Shown: positions 26,246 to 35,670 of the stretch, piece after piece
How the letters are laid out: every line of letters starts with the position of its first letter
Numbering within the stretch: the first letter of the stretch is position 1
Translations under genes and position numbers: made by a program
Notes under the pieces: model-generated
The model's database searches: none
Seen by the model: the letters and a program-made list of their open reading frames with translations, nothing else
Told to the model about the DNA's origin: nothing
Assembly: GCF_002210165.1 (NCBI RefSeq)
Contig: NZ_AQQP01000010.1
Coordinates: forward strand, 1-64,000
Length of the DNA stretch: 64,000 nt
Source: Phaeobacter sp. 22II1-1F12B
Lineage (GTDB): Bacteria; Pseudomonadota; Alphaproteobacteria; Rhodobacterales; Rhodobacteraceae
Reading direction: 5' to 3'

Positions 26246-28519
26246 GTGTCCGAGAACCAGAGCCTGCGCCAGGCCGCGCTGCACTACCACGAATATCCAA
26301 AGCCCGGAAAACTCGAAATCCGCGCCACCAAGCCAATGGCGAACGGGCGCGATCTGGCCCGCGCCTATTCCCCCGGCGTGGCGGAGGCCTGTCTCGAGAT
26401 CAAGGAAGACGAGGCAAACGCCGCGCGTTACACCACGCGGGGCAATCTGGTCGGCGTCGTCTCCAACGGTTCGGCGGTTCTGGGGCTTGGCAACATCGGC
26501 GCGCTGGCCTCGAAACCGGTGATGGAGGGCAAGGCCGTGCTCTTCAAGAAATTCGCCAATATCGACTGTTTCGACATCGAGCTGAACGAACCCGACCCGG
26601 AAAAGCTGGCCGAACTCGTCTGCGCGATGGAACCGACCTTTGGTGCAATCAACCTCGAAGACATCAAGGCCCCCGACTGTTTCATCGTCGAACGGATCTG
26701 CCGCGAACGCATGAACATCCCGGTGTTCCATGACGATCAGCACGGCACCGCCATCGTTGTCGGCGCGGCCGCCAAGAACGCGATCTACGTGGCACAGAAA
26801 TCTTTCGAGGACATCAAGATCGTCTCAACAGGCGGTGGCGCGGCGGGCATCGCCTGCCTCAACATGCTGCTGAAACTGGGTGTGAAACGCGAAAACGTCT
26901 GGCTCTGCGACATCCATGGTCTCGTCTACGAAGGCCGGACCGAGGACATGAACCCGCAAAAGGCCGAATACGCGCAGAAATCCGATCTGCGCACGCTGGA
27001 TGAGGTCATCGATGGTGCCGATCTCTTCCTCGGCCTCTCCGGTCCCGGCGTGCTAAAGCCGGAAATGGTGGCACGCATGGCGACCCGTCCGATCATCTTT
27101 GCCCTCGCCAATCCCACGCCCGAGATCATGCCCGACCTCGTGCGCGAAGTCGCCCCGGATGCGATCATCGCCACGGGGCGCAGCGATTTTCCCAATCAGG
27201 TCAACAACGTACTCTGCTTCCCCTTTATCTTCCGCGGGGCGCTGGATGTTGGCGCGACCGAGATCAACGACGAGATGCAACTTGCCTGTATCGACGGGAT
27301 CGCGGAACTCGCCCGCGCCACCACCAGCGCCGAGGCCGCCGCCGCCTACACCGGCGAACAGCTTACCTTTGGCACCGATTACCTGATCCCCAAGCCATTC
27401 GATCCGCGCCTGATCGCTGTGGTTTCGTCCTCCGTGGCCCGCGCCGCGATGGAAAGCGGCGTTGCCGCGCGACCGATTGAGGATCTCGACGCCTATAAGC
27501 ACAAGCTGAACCAGTCGGTCTTCCGCTCCGCCCTGCTGATGCGCCCGGTTTTCGAGGCCGCCGCCTCCGCCTCGCGCCGGATCGTCTTTGCCGAGGGCGA
27601 GGACGAACGTGTTCTCCGTGCCGCGCAGGCCGTTCTCGAGGAAACCACCGAAACCCCGATCCTGATCGGCCGCCCCGAGGTCATCGAGCAGCGCTGCGAA
27701 CGGTTCGGGCTCGACATCCGCCCGGGCCGCGACGTGCAACTCGTGAACCCGGAGAACGACCCGCGCTACTACGATTACTGGACTTCGTACCACGAGATCA
27801 TGGAACGGCGCGGCGTCACACCGGACCTCGCCAAGGCGATCCTGCGCACCAATACCACGGCCATCGGCGCGATCATGGTGCAGCGGGGCGAGGCCGACTG
27901 CCTGATCTGCGGCACTTTCGGCGAATACCGCTGGCACCTGAACTACATCAACCAAGTGCTCGGATCGGACGAGCTGCACCCCGCTGGCGCGCTCAGCCTG
28001 ATGATCCTCGAAGAGGGGCCGCTTTTCATCGCCGACACGCAGGTTCACACCGAACCCAGCGCCGAGGAACTCGCGGATATCGCCATCGGTGCGGCGCGTC
28101 ACGTGCGTCGCTTTGGCCTTACACCCAAGGTCGCCATGTGTTCGCAATCGCAGTTCGGCAGCCAGAACGACAGTTCCGGCCAGCGCATGCGCGCCGCGAT
28201 GGACATTCTGAACCGCAAGGGCTGCACCTTTGAATTCGAAGGCGAAATGAACGTCGAAGCCGCGCTTGACGGTGAACTCCGCGCCCGGGTTTTCCCGAAC
28301 TCGCGCATGGAGGGCATCGCGAACGTGCTGGTCTTTGCCCATGCGGATGCGGCCAGCGGTGTGCGTAATATCCTCAAGATGCGCGCGGGCGGGCTCGAAG
28401 TCGGGCCGATCCTGATGGGCATGGGCAACCGCGCCCATATCGTCAGCCCCTCGATCACCACGCGCGGGTTGCTGAACATGGCCGCCATCGCGGGCACCCC
28501 GGTTGCGCAATACGGCTAA
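26246..28519 (+). CDS. maeB: NADP-dependent malic enzyme with phosphotransacetylase-like domain
   Basis: 757 residues. The N-terminal malic enzyme domain (to about 430) has [24 protein letters not shown] and the nucleotide-binding [14 protein letters not shown]-terminal phosphate-acetyltransferase-like domain (from about 440) carries [16 protein letters not shown]. The enzyme decarboxylates malate to pyruvate with NADP; in homologues the C-terminal domain has a regulatory role. The start is GTG at 26246, after AAGAGGT. The gene overlaps the convergent Hint protein by four bases. Confidence 0.94.
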   Translation: MSENQSLRQAALHYHEYPKPGKLEIRATKPMANGRDLARAYSPGVAEACLEIKEDEANAARYTTRGNLVGVVSNGSAVLGLGNIGALASKPVMEGKAVLFKKFANIDCFDIELNEPDPEKLAELVCAMEPTFGAINLEDIKAPDCFIVERICRERMNIPVFHDDQHGTAIVVGAAAKNAIYVAQKSFEDIKIVSTGGGAAGIACLNMLLKLGVKRENVWLCDIHGLVYEGRTEDMNPQKAEYAQKSDLRTLDEVIDGADLFLGLSGPGVLKPEMVARMATRPIIFALANPTPEIMPDLVREVAPDAIIATGRSDFPNQVNNVLCFPFIFRGALDVGATEINDEMQLACIDGIAELARATTSAEAAAAYTGEQLTFGTDYLIPKPFDPRLIAVVSSSVARAAMESGVAARPIEDLDAYKHKLNQSVFRSALLMRPVFEAAASASRRIVFAEGEDERVLRAAQAVLEETTETPILIGRPEVIEQRCERFGLDIRPGRDVQLVNPENDPRYYDYWTSYHEIMERRGVTPDLAKAILRTNTTAIGAIMVQRGEADCLICGTFGEYRWHLNYINQVLGSDELHPAGALSLMILEEGPLFIADTQVHTEPSAEELADIAIGAARHVRRFGLTPKVAMCSQSQFGSQNDSSGQRMRAAMDILNRKGCTFEFEGEMNVEAALDGELRARVFPNSRMEGIANVLVFAHADAASGVRNILKMRAGGLEVGPILMGMGNRAHIVSPSITTRGLLNMAAIAGTPVAQYG

Positions 28520-29550
28520 GCGGCCACCTGCCCTCGCCCCGTAACCGGGGCGCGCATCCCCGCCGACACAAGCCGCGCCTCGAAATGATGGAATTCCGGC
28601 GCGGCTAGGTACATGTCCTGCCCGCGCCGGTCCAGCAGTTCCTGCAAGCCCGGACCGGCCCCACGTTTCACATGCGCGGTTTCCCCCTTGGCGATCTCCG
28701 CCATGACTTCGGCAGATTTCGACGTCAGCAAAAGACTCTCCGCAGGCATGCCGTTAGCCACCAGCACCGCATGCTCCTCGCAAAGCAGGTGACAATAGCG
28801 GATTTCCTCAAGGCTCCGGTCAATCTGGATATCAACTGCGTTCAGCAAGGTACGCGCCGGGGCCAGACCGGCCCGCACCCCGGTGACCAGAGGCACGATC
28901 GGCTGATCCAGATAGATCCGGTGCTGTTGCGACACCCATGTATCACGGCATGGTCGCCCCGGCCCCATTGCATCCCTCGCGATCCGCACCGGGTGCCATT
29001 TGTCGAACCACGCCCGTTCTGCCAGCCGAAACCGCCGCTCTCCGGCCCAGATGATGCGCTGCTCCTCTCCGAACCAGTCAAGAACCGTCTCACCCGGCAT
29101 GATGTCCTCGACCACTCGCTCTCCCGCAGGCGTCCTGATCCGCGTTCCCGCGGCAAAACAGACCGGTGCCATCAGCGTGAAAGGATCGTTCGTCAGATCG
29201 ATCACCACCGCGATTGACCCGGTAAAATCCGGTATCCCCGCCGGCGCGTCGAAATATATCGTGCCCCCTGCCTCGAACAGCATGATCGGCACCGTTTCTC
29301 CCATTGGGATGACAGTCCCCAGAATATCGACACCCGGCGTCGCCGTACCCGCGCCAAGGAAATCAATCGGCATGCCGTTATAGGTCGTAAACCCGTCATC
29401 GCGATCCGACAGGATTCCATCGTCATCGTCGAGAACCCCGACCTCAAGCGGGCCAAAGGCACTGAAAAACAGAGTCTGCTGCCCGGACAAAAGCTGGGTC
29501 GTCAATAAAGACCCCCAATATGGCGCAACCATGATACTTGTCAGAGCCAT
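28516..29550 (-). CDS. Hint-domain secreted-type protein
   Basis: 344 residues from the ATG at 29550; a GTG at 29580 would add ten. The N-terminal 130 residues are Gly/Asp-rich with DDDDGILSDRDDG, like Rhodobacterales exoproteins. The Hint (hedgehog/intein-type) domain starts at Cys131 in PVCFAAGTRIRTPAGER, followed by GETVLDWFGEEQRIIWAGERR, HPVRI and VSQQHRI. This domain can self-cleave by an N-S acyl shift at its first cysteine. No intein C-terminal His-Asn is evident. Function unknown, probably processed on export. Confidence 0.82.
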   Translation of the reverse strand: MALTSIMVAPYWGSLLTTQLLSGQQTLFFSAFGPLEVGVLDDDDGILSDRDDGFTTYNGMPIDFLGAGTATPGVDILGTVIPMGETVPIMLFEAGGTIYFDAPAGIPDFTGSIAVVIDLTNDPFTLMAPVCFAAGTRIRTPAGERVVEDIMPGETVLDWFGEEQRIIWAGERRFRLAERAWFDKWHPVRIARDAMGPGRPCRDTWVSQQHRIYLDQPIVPLVTGVRAGLAPARTLLNAVDIQIDRSLEEIRYCHLLCEEHAVLVANGMPAESLLLTSKSAEVMAEIAKGETAHVKRGAGPGLQELLDRRGQDMYLAAPEFHHFEARLVSAGMRAPVTGRGQVAA

Positions 29551-29757
29551 CAACCCACCCGACGCAAACAACGAAAACACCCGAAAGGTGTCCCGGGACC
29601 ATTGGTCAATTTTCTTTATATTCGGAAAATCATGCGCGGCGACGGCGCGGCATTCTGGCTAAAATTCAATGCAGTGGAAAACTGCTCGTGCCAGAACGCA
29701 ATTCCGCCATGCGGCAAGCCACATGGCGGACACTCTCGGGAAAAATGGGTGGATTAC

Positions 29758-29814
29758 TTATTTCTTGACGGTTTTCTCGCCGGGTTTAGACGGCTTGGAC
29801 TTCTTGTCGCCCAT
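29758..29814 (-). CDS. Possible 18-residue basic small protein
   Basis: ATG at 29814 opens MGDKKSKPSKPGEKTVKK and stops at TAA (29760-29758). TGAGGAT lies about 8-14 bases upstream and could be its ribosome-binding site. Lysine- and proline-rich, with no other features. It has no known relative in my memory and could be chance in an AT-rich stretch. Confidence 0.3.
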   Translation of the reverse strand: MGDKKSKPSKPGEKTVKK

Positions 29815-29980
29815 CGGGGCAATCCTCAACTACAAGGGAAAGGCACCATGTCTCTCCTGACACCAGATTTACCACTCCGACCCTGATTCCAGCTTGCAGA
29901 TTTTCGACCTCGAGGTCGCATTTTCACCTTGTTTTCCCCTGCGGCAATTTGCTGCCGAACCCGCCGGATCATATGGAAAC

Positions 29981-30058
29981 TTTGCAAACCCGGCCCTTGC
30001 GACACAGGCCACCCTATCCGGTTTGCAAACTGTTGCGCTAACGGTCGCAAAAATTTGC
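29981..30058 (+). promoter_or_regulatory. TTTGCAAA boxes upstream of propionyl-CoA synthetase gene
   Basis: Two perfect TTTGCAAA palindromes occur at 29981-29988 and 30022-30029. A related GCAAA-AA-TTTGC palindrome is at 30047-30058. In Rhodobacter, the short-chain acyl-CoA regulator PccR is reported to bind paired TTTGCAAA boxes controlling propionyl-CoA genes. The pairing here is not the exact four-base spacing, so the assignment is tentative, but the position 87 bases or more before prpE fits. Confidence 0.5.
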
Positions 30059-30144
30059 GCCAGACTGTCGCGCCACCGGTCTCGCGGCTTGCCGGACCTG
30101 CCTCCGCTCCTTAACAAACCCTAACGGATGCGGAGGAGGATCTC

Positions 30145-32034
30145 ATGTCTTACAAGGAAGTCTACGAGGCCAGCATGGCCGACCCGAACGGGTTCTGGCT
30201 CGAACAGGCCCGGGCCATCGACTGGGACCGCTTCCCGACAAGGGCGCTGAACGACGAAAACGCCCCGCTCTACACATGGTACGGCGATGGCATGGTCAAC
30301 ACCTGCTGGAACGCCGTCGACCGCCATTGCGAAGCCGGGCGCGGCGCGCAGATCGCGCTGATCCACGACAGCCCCGTCACCGGCACGATCCAGAAGATCA
30401 CTTATGACGAGCTGCGCAACCGCGTCGCCATGCTTGCCGGTGCCCTGCGCGCCAAGGGCATCGAAAAAGGCGACCGGGTCATCATCTACATGCCGATGGT
30501 GCCACAGGCGATCGAGGCCATGCTTGCCTGCGCCCGGATCGGGGCCATCCACTCGGTCGTCTTCGGCGGGTTCGCCGCGCATGAGCTGGCCGTGCGGATC
30601 GACGACTGCAAGCCCAAGGCGATCATCGCCGCCTCCTGCGGGATCGAACCGGGCCGCGTCGTCCATTACAAACCGCTGCTCGACGGGGCCATCGAACAGG
30701 CCACGCACAAGCCCGATTTCTGCGTGATCTTCCAGCGCGAACAAGAGGTTGCCCACCTCGAAGAAGGCCGCGATTTCAACTGGTACGGCTTTCAATACGG
30801 TGTCGAGCCTGCCGATTGCCTCCCCGTCGAAGGCACCCACCCCGCCTATATCCTCTATACCTCCGGCACCACCGGTGCGCCCAAGGGCGTCGTGCGCCAC
30901 ACCGGCGGCCACCTTGTCGCGCTCAACTGGTCGATGAAAAACATCTACAACGTCGATCCCGGCGATGCCTTCTGGGCGGCCTCGGACGTGGGCTGGGTCG
31001 TGGGCCACTCCTACATCGCCTATGGCCCGCTTATCCACGGCAACACCACCATCGTGTTCGAGGGCAAACCCGTCGGCACCCCCGACCCCGGCACCTTCTG
31101 GCGGGTGATCTCGGAACACAACGTGCGGTCTTTCTTTACCGCGCCAACGGCGATCCGAGCCGTAAAACGCGAAGACCCCAAGGGCGAGTATCTCAAGAAA
31201 TACGATCTCTCCTGCCTGCGCGCCCTCTATCTTGCGGGCGAGCGCGCCGATCCGGACACCATCGAATGGGCCCAACGCGTTCTCGACAAGCCCGTCTATG
31301 ACCACTGGTGGCAAACGGAAACCGGCTGGACCATCGCAGGCAACCCGGCGGGGCTCGAGGCGCTTCCGGTCAAGATCGGCTCGCCCACTGTTGCCATGCC
31401 CGGCTATGACATCCAGATCCTCGACGAGGCCGGGCATCAGATGAAACCGGGCGAACTCGGTGCCATCGCGATCAAGCTGCCCCTGCCTCCCGGAACGCTG
31501 CCGACGCTCTGGAACGCCGAAGCACGGTTCAAAAAATCCTACCTCGAACATTTCCCCGGCTATTACGAAACTGGCGATGCGGGGATGATCGACGAAAACG
31601 GCTATGTCTACATCATGGCCCGCACCGATGACGTGATCAACGTGGCCGGTCACCGTCTGTCGACCGGCGCGATGGAGGAAGTGCTGGCAAGCCACCCGGA
31701 CGTCGCCGAATGCGCGGTGATCGGTGTCAGCGACGATCTCAAGGGCCAGATGCCCGTCGGGTTCGTAATCCTGACCAAGGGCGTGAACCGGCCCGAGGCG
31801 GAAATTACATCGGAATGCGTGAAACTAGTGCGTGACCAGATCGGCCCCGTTGCGGCCTTCAAGCTGGCCGTTGTCGTGGATCGCCTGCCCAAGACCCGTT
31901 CGGGCAAGATCCTGCGGGCGACTATGGTCAAAATTGCCGACAATCAGGAATTCAAGATGCCTGCCACGATCGACGATCCGGCCATTCTCGACGAAATCCG
32001 CGATGCGCTGAAATCGATCGGCTACGGCGGATAA
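30145..32034 (+). CDS. prpE: Propionyl-CoA synthetase
   Basis: 629 residues of the acetyl/propionyl-CoA synthetase branch. The ATP loop is YTSGTTGAPKG at 238-248. The DHWWQTETGW motif and GRxDDVINVAGHR-type hinge (here TDDVINVAGHRLS) are present. The conserved lysine is Lys588 in RSGKILRA, the usual site of regulatory acetylation. It activates propionate to propionyl-CoA. The N-terminus MSYKEVYEASMADP and length favour PrpE over Acs. The region upstream has TTTGCAAA boxes. A sirtuin deacylase gene (46483) that could reactivate such enzymes is in the window. Confidence 0.92.
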   Translation: MSYKEVYEASMADPNGFWLEQARAIDWDRFPTRALNDENAPLYTWYGDGMVNTCWNAVDRHCEAGRGAQIALIHDSPVTGTIQKITYDELRNRVAMLAGALRAKGIEKGDRVIIYMPMVPQAIEAMLACARIGAIHSVVFGGFAAHELAVRIDDCKPKAIIAASCGIEPGRVVHYKPLLDGAIEQATHKPDFCVIFQREQEVAHLEEGRDFNWYGFQYGVEPADCLPVEGTHPAYILYTSGTTGAPKGVVRHTGGHLVALNWSMKNIYNVDPGDAFWAASDVGWVVGHSYIAYGPLIHGNTTIVFEGKPVGTPDPGTFWRVISEHNVRSFFTAPTAIRAVKREDPKGEYLKKYDLSCLRALYLAGERADPDTIEWAQRVLDKPVYDHWWQTETGWTIAGNPAGLEALPVKIGSPTVAMPGYDIQILDEAGHQMKPGELGAIAIKLPLPPGTLPTLWNAEARFKKSYLEHFPGYYETGDAGMIDENGYVYIMARTDDVINVAGHRLSTGAMEEVLASHPDVAECAVIGVSDDLKGQMPVGFVILTKGVNRPEAEITSECVKLVRDQIGPVAAFKLAVVVDRLPKTRSGKILRATMVKIADNQEFKMPATIDDPAILDEIRDALKSIGYGG

Positions 32035-32061
32035 AATTCCAATCCCATACCCAAACACGCG

Positions 32062-32088
32062 CAAGGGCGGCTGAAACAGCCGCCCTTG
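32062..32088. terminator. Bidirectional terminator between prpE and csbD
   Basis: CAAGGGCGGCTG (32062-32073) pairs perfectly with CAGCCGCCCTTG (32077-32088) around AAA. It sits between convergent genes. T tracts are short, so efficiency is uncertain. Confidence 0.8.
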
Positions 32089-32109
32089 TACCGTTTAGAT
32101 GCGCTGAAT

Positions 32110-32319
32110 TCAGACGGCGGAATGGTCCCGGGCCGCGAATTCGTCAACCTTGCGTTCAGCTTCGTCCTTGGCAAGGCCATAGCGTTCCTGAACAACACCA
32201 ATCAGCTTGGTGCGATCACCTTCGACCTTGTCGAGGTCATCATCGGTGAGTTCACCCCATTCGCGCTGAATCGAGCCTTTGATCTGTTTCCAGTTACCTT
32301 GGATTTGATCCCAGTTCAT
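32110..32319 (-). CDS. CsbD family stress-response protein
   Basis: 69 residues, the typical CsbD length, with MNWDQIQGNWKQIKGSIQ at the start and ELTDDDLDKVEGDRTKL in the middle, both hallmarks of the family. CsbD-like proteins are small, hydrophilic and stress-induced, with unknown biochemical activity. AGGAG precedes the ATG. It is a single gene flanked by a hairpin terminator. Confidence 0.92.
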   Translation of the reverse strand: MNWDQIQGNWKQIKGSIQREWGELTDDDLDKVEGDRTKLIGVVQERYGLAKDEAERKVDEFAARDHSAV

Positions 32320-32571
32320 AACATAACTCCTATTCTTTGCGGGGTTTCCACCCCAAGGCCCCGCACCCTGCGTTGCCTCGGGGACAAAACGTGACAGCAG
32401 GCCAAAGGTTCCGGTGAGATCGCACTCAAAGCGCGCTTTGGCGGGCTTTGGCCTATCTACTTCAACAGCCCATTTATTGCCCTGACGCCCCGTCCAGAGC
32501 GATGTTTCTGCCCGTCCCCTCTTGGCTTTTCCCGCGCCGCGCGCCTAACGTGCCCGCGCAGGAGAATACAC

Positions 32572-34002
32572 ATGACCAATGATACGATCTGGCGCCTCAG
32601 CGCGACCGAAACCGCCGAGAAAACCCGCAGTGGAGAGCTGAGCGCCGAAGCCGCCGTCAGCGCCGCCATCGCACGGATGCACGCGGTGAACCCCGACCTG
32701 AATGCCGTTGTCGAAGACCTCGGCGACGAAGCGATGGAACGCGCGGTTGCGCTCGACAAGGCCCGCGCCGGCGGCGCCACCCCCGGCCCGCTGCACGGGC
32801 TGCCCGTCACCATCAAGGTCAACGTCGATCAGGCCGGTCATGCAACGACGAACGGGGTACTCGCCCTGCGTGACGTCATCGCAAAGCATGACGCCCCGGT
32901 CGTGGAAAACCTGCAAAAGGCAGGCGCCATCGTGATCGGACGCACCAACACGCCCGAATTTTCTTTCCGCGCCGATACGGACAACCCGCTCTATGGCCGC
33001 ACCCACAACCCATGGGGCGCGCATATCTCGCCCGGCGGCTCTTCGGGCGGCGCAGGCGCGTCGATCATGGCCGGGATCGGCACGCTCGCCCATGGCAACG
33101 ACATCGGCGGCTCGCTGCGCTTTCCCGCCGCCGCCAATGGCGCGGTCACCGTCAAGCCGGGCCTTGGCCGCATCCCCGCCTATAACCCAAGCCAGAAATC
33201 CGAACGCGGAATGCTGTCGCAATCCATGTCCGTGCAGGGCCTGATCACCCGCACCGCGCAGGATCTGCACATGTCCATGCCCAGCATGATCGCCCCCGAT
33301 CCGCGCGATCCCTTTCATATCCCGCTCCCGTGGCAGGGCGCCCCGCTAGACGCACCCATCAAAGTGGCTTTTACGAAGAACACCTTTGAATTCGACCTCC
33401 ACCCCGAGGTCGAAAAGGCGCTGGATACCGCCCGCGAAGCACTCGAAGACGCGGGCTACCAGATCGAGGAAGTCGACCCGCCGCTAATCCGCGAATGCGG
33501 CATGGATGGCTATCGGACCCTCATGGGCGAGATGGCAGGCATGATGCGCGACGATATCAAGGTGCTCGGCTCGAACGACATCAACGCGCTCTTCAACGAA
33601 TATTTCGATCAGTTCCAACCGTTTGAAGGGGCCGAACTGCTCGCGATGATGGCCAAGCGCACCCATTACGCGCGCGAACTTTCGCTGTTCCTCGCCGAAT
33701 ATCCGCTGGTGCTCACACCGTTCCTGCCGACGCCCTTCTTTGGCCCCGACCGCGACCTTGAGGGTGCCGAAGGCGTGCGCGAGGTTCTGGGCGCGGCGCT
33801 CTACTCCTATTCGATGAATTTCGTGGGGCTGCCCGCCGGTTCCGTGCCCGCGCGGCTTGCGGACTTGCCCAAAGGTCCCCAACCCATCAATGTGCAGGTA
33901 ATCGGACAGCGCTGGCGCGAGGATCTCATCGTGGACGCCATGATCGCGATTGAATCGCGGGTCGGGCGCATGTGTGATGTACTTTGGGAGAGAATGGGGT
34001 AA
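32572..34002 (+). CDS. Amidase (amidase signature family)
   Basis: 476 residues with the Ser-cisSer-Lys triad: Lys82 in PVTIKVNVD, Ser157 in GGSSGG and the nucleophile Ser181 in GNDIGGSLRFPA. It hydrolyses a carboxamide to acid and ammonia (or amine). It is followed 58 bases later by an acyl-CoA synthetase on the same strand, which could activate the acid it makes. GGAGAA precedes the ATG. It is not a GatA, as no gatB or gatC is adjacent and the flanking sequence differs. Confidence 0.9.
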   Translation: MTNDTIWRLSATETAEKTRSGELSAEAAVSAAIARMHAVNPDLNAVVEDLGDEAMERAVALDKARAGGATPGPLHGLPVTIKVNVDQAGHATTNGVLALRDVIAKHDAPVVENLQKAGAIVIGRTNTPEFSFRADTDNPLYGRTHNPWGAHISPGGSSGGAGASIMAGIGTLAHGNDIGGSLRFPAAANGAVTVKPGLGRIPAYNPSQKSERGMLSQSMSVQGLITRTAQDLHMSMPSMIAPDPRDPFHIPLPWQGAPLDAPIKVAFTKNTFEFDLHPEVEKALDTAREALEDAGYQIEEVDPPLIRECGMDGYRTLMGEMAGMMRDDIKVLGSNDINALFNEYFDQFQPFEGAELLAMMAKRTHYARELSLFLAEYPLVLTPFLPTPFFGPDRDLEGAEGVREVLGAALYSYSMNFVGLPAGSVPARLADLPKGPQPINVQVIGQRWREDLIVDAMIAIESRVGRMCDVLWERMG

Positions 34003-34060
34003 ATTACCTCTACATAACAGGCGCTTGCGCCTTTGCATAACGTCCTGGGAGGAGACTTAA

Positions 34061-35620
34061 ATGCAGATATCGTCAGCCCTGCGCCGTGCGGCGCAGGTCA
34101 ATCCGACGACCACCGCCACCGTTCACGCAGACCGCAGCCAGACATGGGAGGCCCTGTTGAACAGGGTGGAGAAACTGGCCGGAGCGCTGCAGAAACTGGG
34201 TATGAAGCCGAACGACCGGGTCGCGCTTTTGTCGCTGAACTCGGACCGTTTCATCGAATATTTCTTTGCGACAGTCTGGGGCGGCGGGGCGATGATGCCG
34301 ATGAACATCCGCTGGTCGCCCGCCGAATGCGCCTATGCGATAAACGATGCCGGAGCCGAGATCCTGATCGTCGATGATGCCTTTGCCAAGGCTGCCGCCC
34401 CGATCCAGGAAAAGGCCAAAGGTCTGAAAACGCTCATCTTCTGCGGTGACGGTGACACGCCCGAGGGGATGCTGAACTACGAAGAGATCATCGCCGCTGC
34501 CGATCCGGTCGAGGATGCGGGCCGGTCGGGCGACGATCTCGCTGGAATCTTCTATACCGGCGGAACCACCGGTTTCCCCAAGGGCGTGATGCTCAGCCAT
34601 ACGAATTTCTACGTCGGCGGCCTGTCAAACGCGCAGGAACTGGGCGTGCGCGACGGCACCGTCTATCTCCACGCCGCGCCGATGTTCCACATCGCCGACC
34701 TGCTTTGGTTCATGGCCGTGACCTTCGTCTCCGGCACCCATGTGTCGATCCCGTCCTTCACGCCGGACGCGACGCTCGAGGCCATCGAAACCCACCGTCC
34801 CAGCCATATCCTGCTGGTCCCGGTGATGCTGCAGATGGTCATGGCCAGCCCGAAACTGGCCGAAACCGATGTCTCCTCGCTTGAGCTTATCGCCTATGGC
34901 GCCTCACCGATCACGCAGGCGGCGCTGGAAAACGGGTTCAAATGTTTCCCCAAGGCAAAATTCCTGCAAGCCTTTGGCCAGACAGAGCTTTCCCCCGTCG
35001 CGACGGTGCTTGCCACCGATTACCACGTGGTCGAAGGCCCCAAGGCGGGCAAGCTGCGCTCCGCCGGTCGGGCAACCCGCTGCGTCGAAATCCGGGTCGT
35101 CGATGACGACGGCAACGAGCTTCCGCGCGGCGAGGTTGGCGAGATCACCGTCAAGGGTCCGATCACCATGCTCGGGTATTGGCAGAAACCCGATGTCACC
35201 GCCAAGACCATCCGCAACGGCTGGGTCCACACGGGCGATGCGGGATACATGGATGACGAAGGCTTCATCTTCCTGATGGACCGTCTCAAGGACATGATCG
35301 TTTCGGGCGGCGAAAACGTCTATTCCGCAGAGGTCGAGAATGCCATTGGCCAGCACCCCGCCGTCGCCACCAGCGCGGTCATCGGTATCCCGAGCGAGCA
35401 ATGGGGCGAAGCGGTTCATGCGCTGGTCATCCTGAAACCCGGGGCCGAAGCCACCGAGCAGGAAATCAAGGATCACTGCCACGAGCTGATCGCCGGGTAT
35501 AAATGCCCGCGCAGCGTGGAATTCCGCACCGAGGCCTTCCCGCTGTCGGGTGCCAACAAGGTGCTCAAGACGGAATTGCGCAAACCCTACTGGGAAGGAC
35601 AGGACCGGCAGATCGCCTGA
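34061..35620 (+). CDS. AMP-forming acyl-CoA synthetase, second copy
   Basis: 519 residues of the adenylate-forming family, with the ATP loop YTGGTTGFPKG at 165-175, AFGQTELSP, the hinge WVHTGDAGY and the terminal lysine region GANKVLKTE. Strong GGGAGGAG precedes the ATG. Sequence differs from the ligase at 17105, so it is not a recent duplicate. Being downstream of the amidase, it may activate the released carboxylic acid to a CoA ester; substrate unknown. Confidence 0.9.
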   Translation: MQISSALRRAAQVNPTTTATVHADRSQTWEALLNRVEKLAGALQKLGMKPNDRVALLSLNSDRFIEYFFATVWGGGAMMPMNIRWSPAECAYAINDAGAEILIVDDAFAKAAAPIQEKAKGLKTLIFCGDGDTPEGMLNYEEIIAAADPVEDAGRSGDDLAGIFYTGGTTGFPKGVMLSHTNFYVGGLSNAQELGVRDGTVYLHAAPMFHIADLLWFMAVTFVSGTHVSIPSFTPDATLEAIETHRPSHILLVPVMLQMVMASPKLAETDVSSLELIAYGASPITQAALENGFKCFPKAKFLQAFGQTELSPVATVLATDYHVVEGPKAGKLRSAGRATRCVEIRVVDDDGNELPRGEVGEITVKGPITMLGYWQKPDVTAKTIRNGWVHTGDAGYMDDEGFIFLMDRLKDMIVSGGENVYSAEVENAIGQHPAVATSAVIGIPSEQWGEAVHALVILKPGAEATEQEIKDHCHELIAGYKCPRSVEFRTEAFPLSGANKVLKTELRKPYWEGQDRQIA

Positions 35621-35640
35621 GTCAGCCCCTGAATAAAATA

Positions 35641-35670
35641 GCGGACCCGGTGTTTTCACGCCGGGCCCGC
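35641..35670 (+). terminator. Hairpin after second acyl-CoA synthetase
   Basis: GCGGACCCGG (35641-35650) pairs with CCGGGCCCGC (35661-35670) with one A-C mismatch, around a T-rich loop, 20 bases after the stop. No T tract follows, so Rho-independent function is uncertain. Confidence 0.55.

Larger units (their letters stand above)
29551..30144. other. 594-base intergenic region with possible small ORF and regulatory motifs
   Basis: AT-richer than its neighbours. It contains a 9-bp hairpin, TCCGCCATG (29703-29711) with CATGGCGGA (29722-29730), a possible 18-codon minus-strand ORF and a group of TTTGCAAA boxes, the last two annotated separately. Other open frames of 60-95 codons on the plus strand lack ribosome-binding sites and recognisable products. 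Confidence 0.5.
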
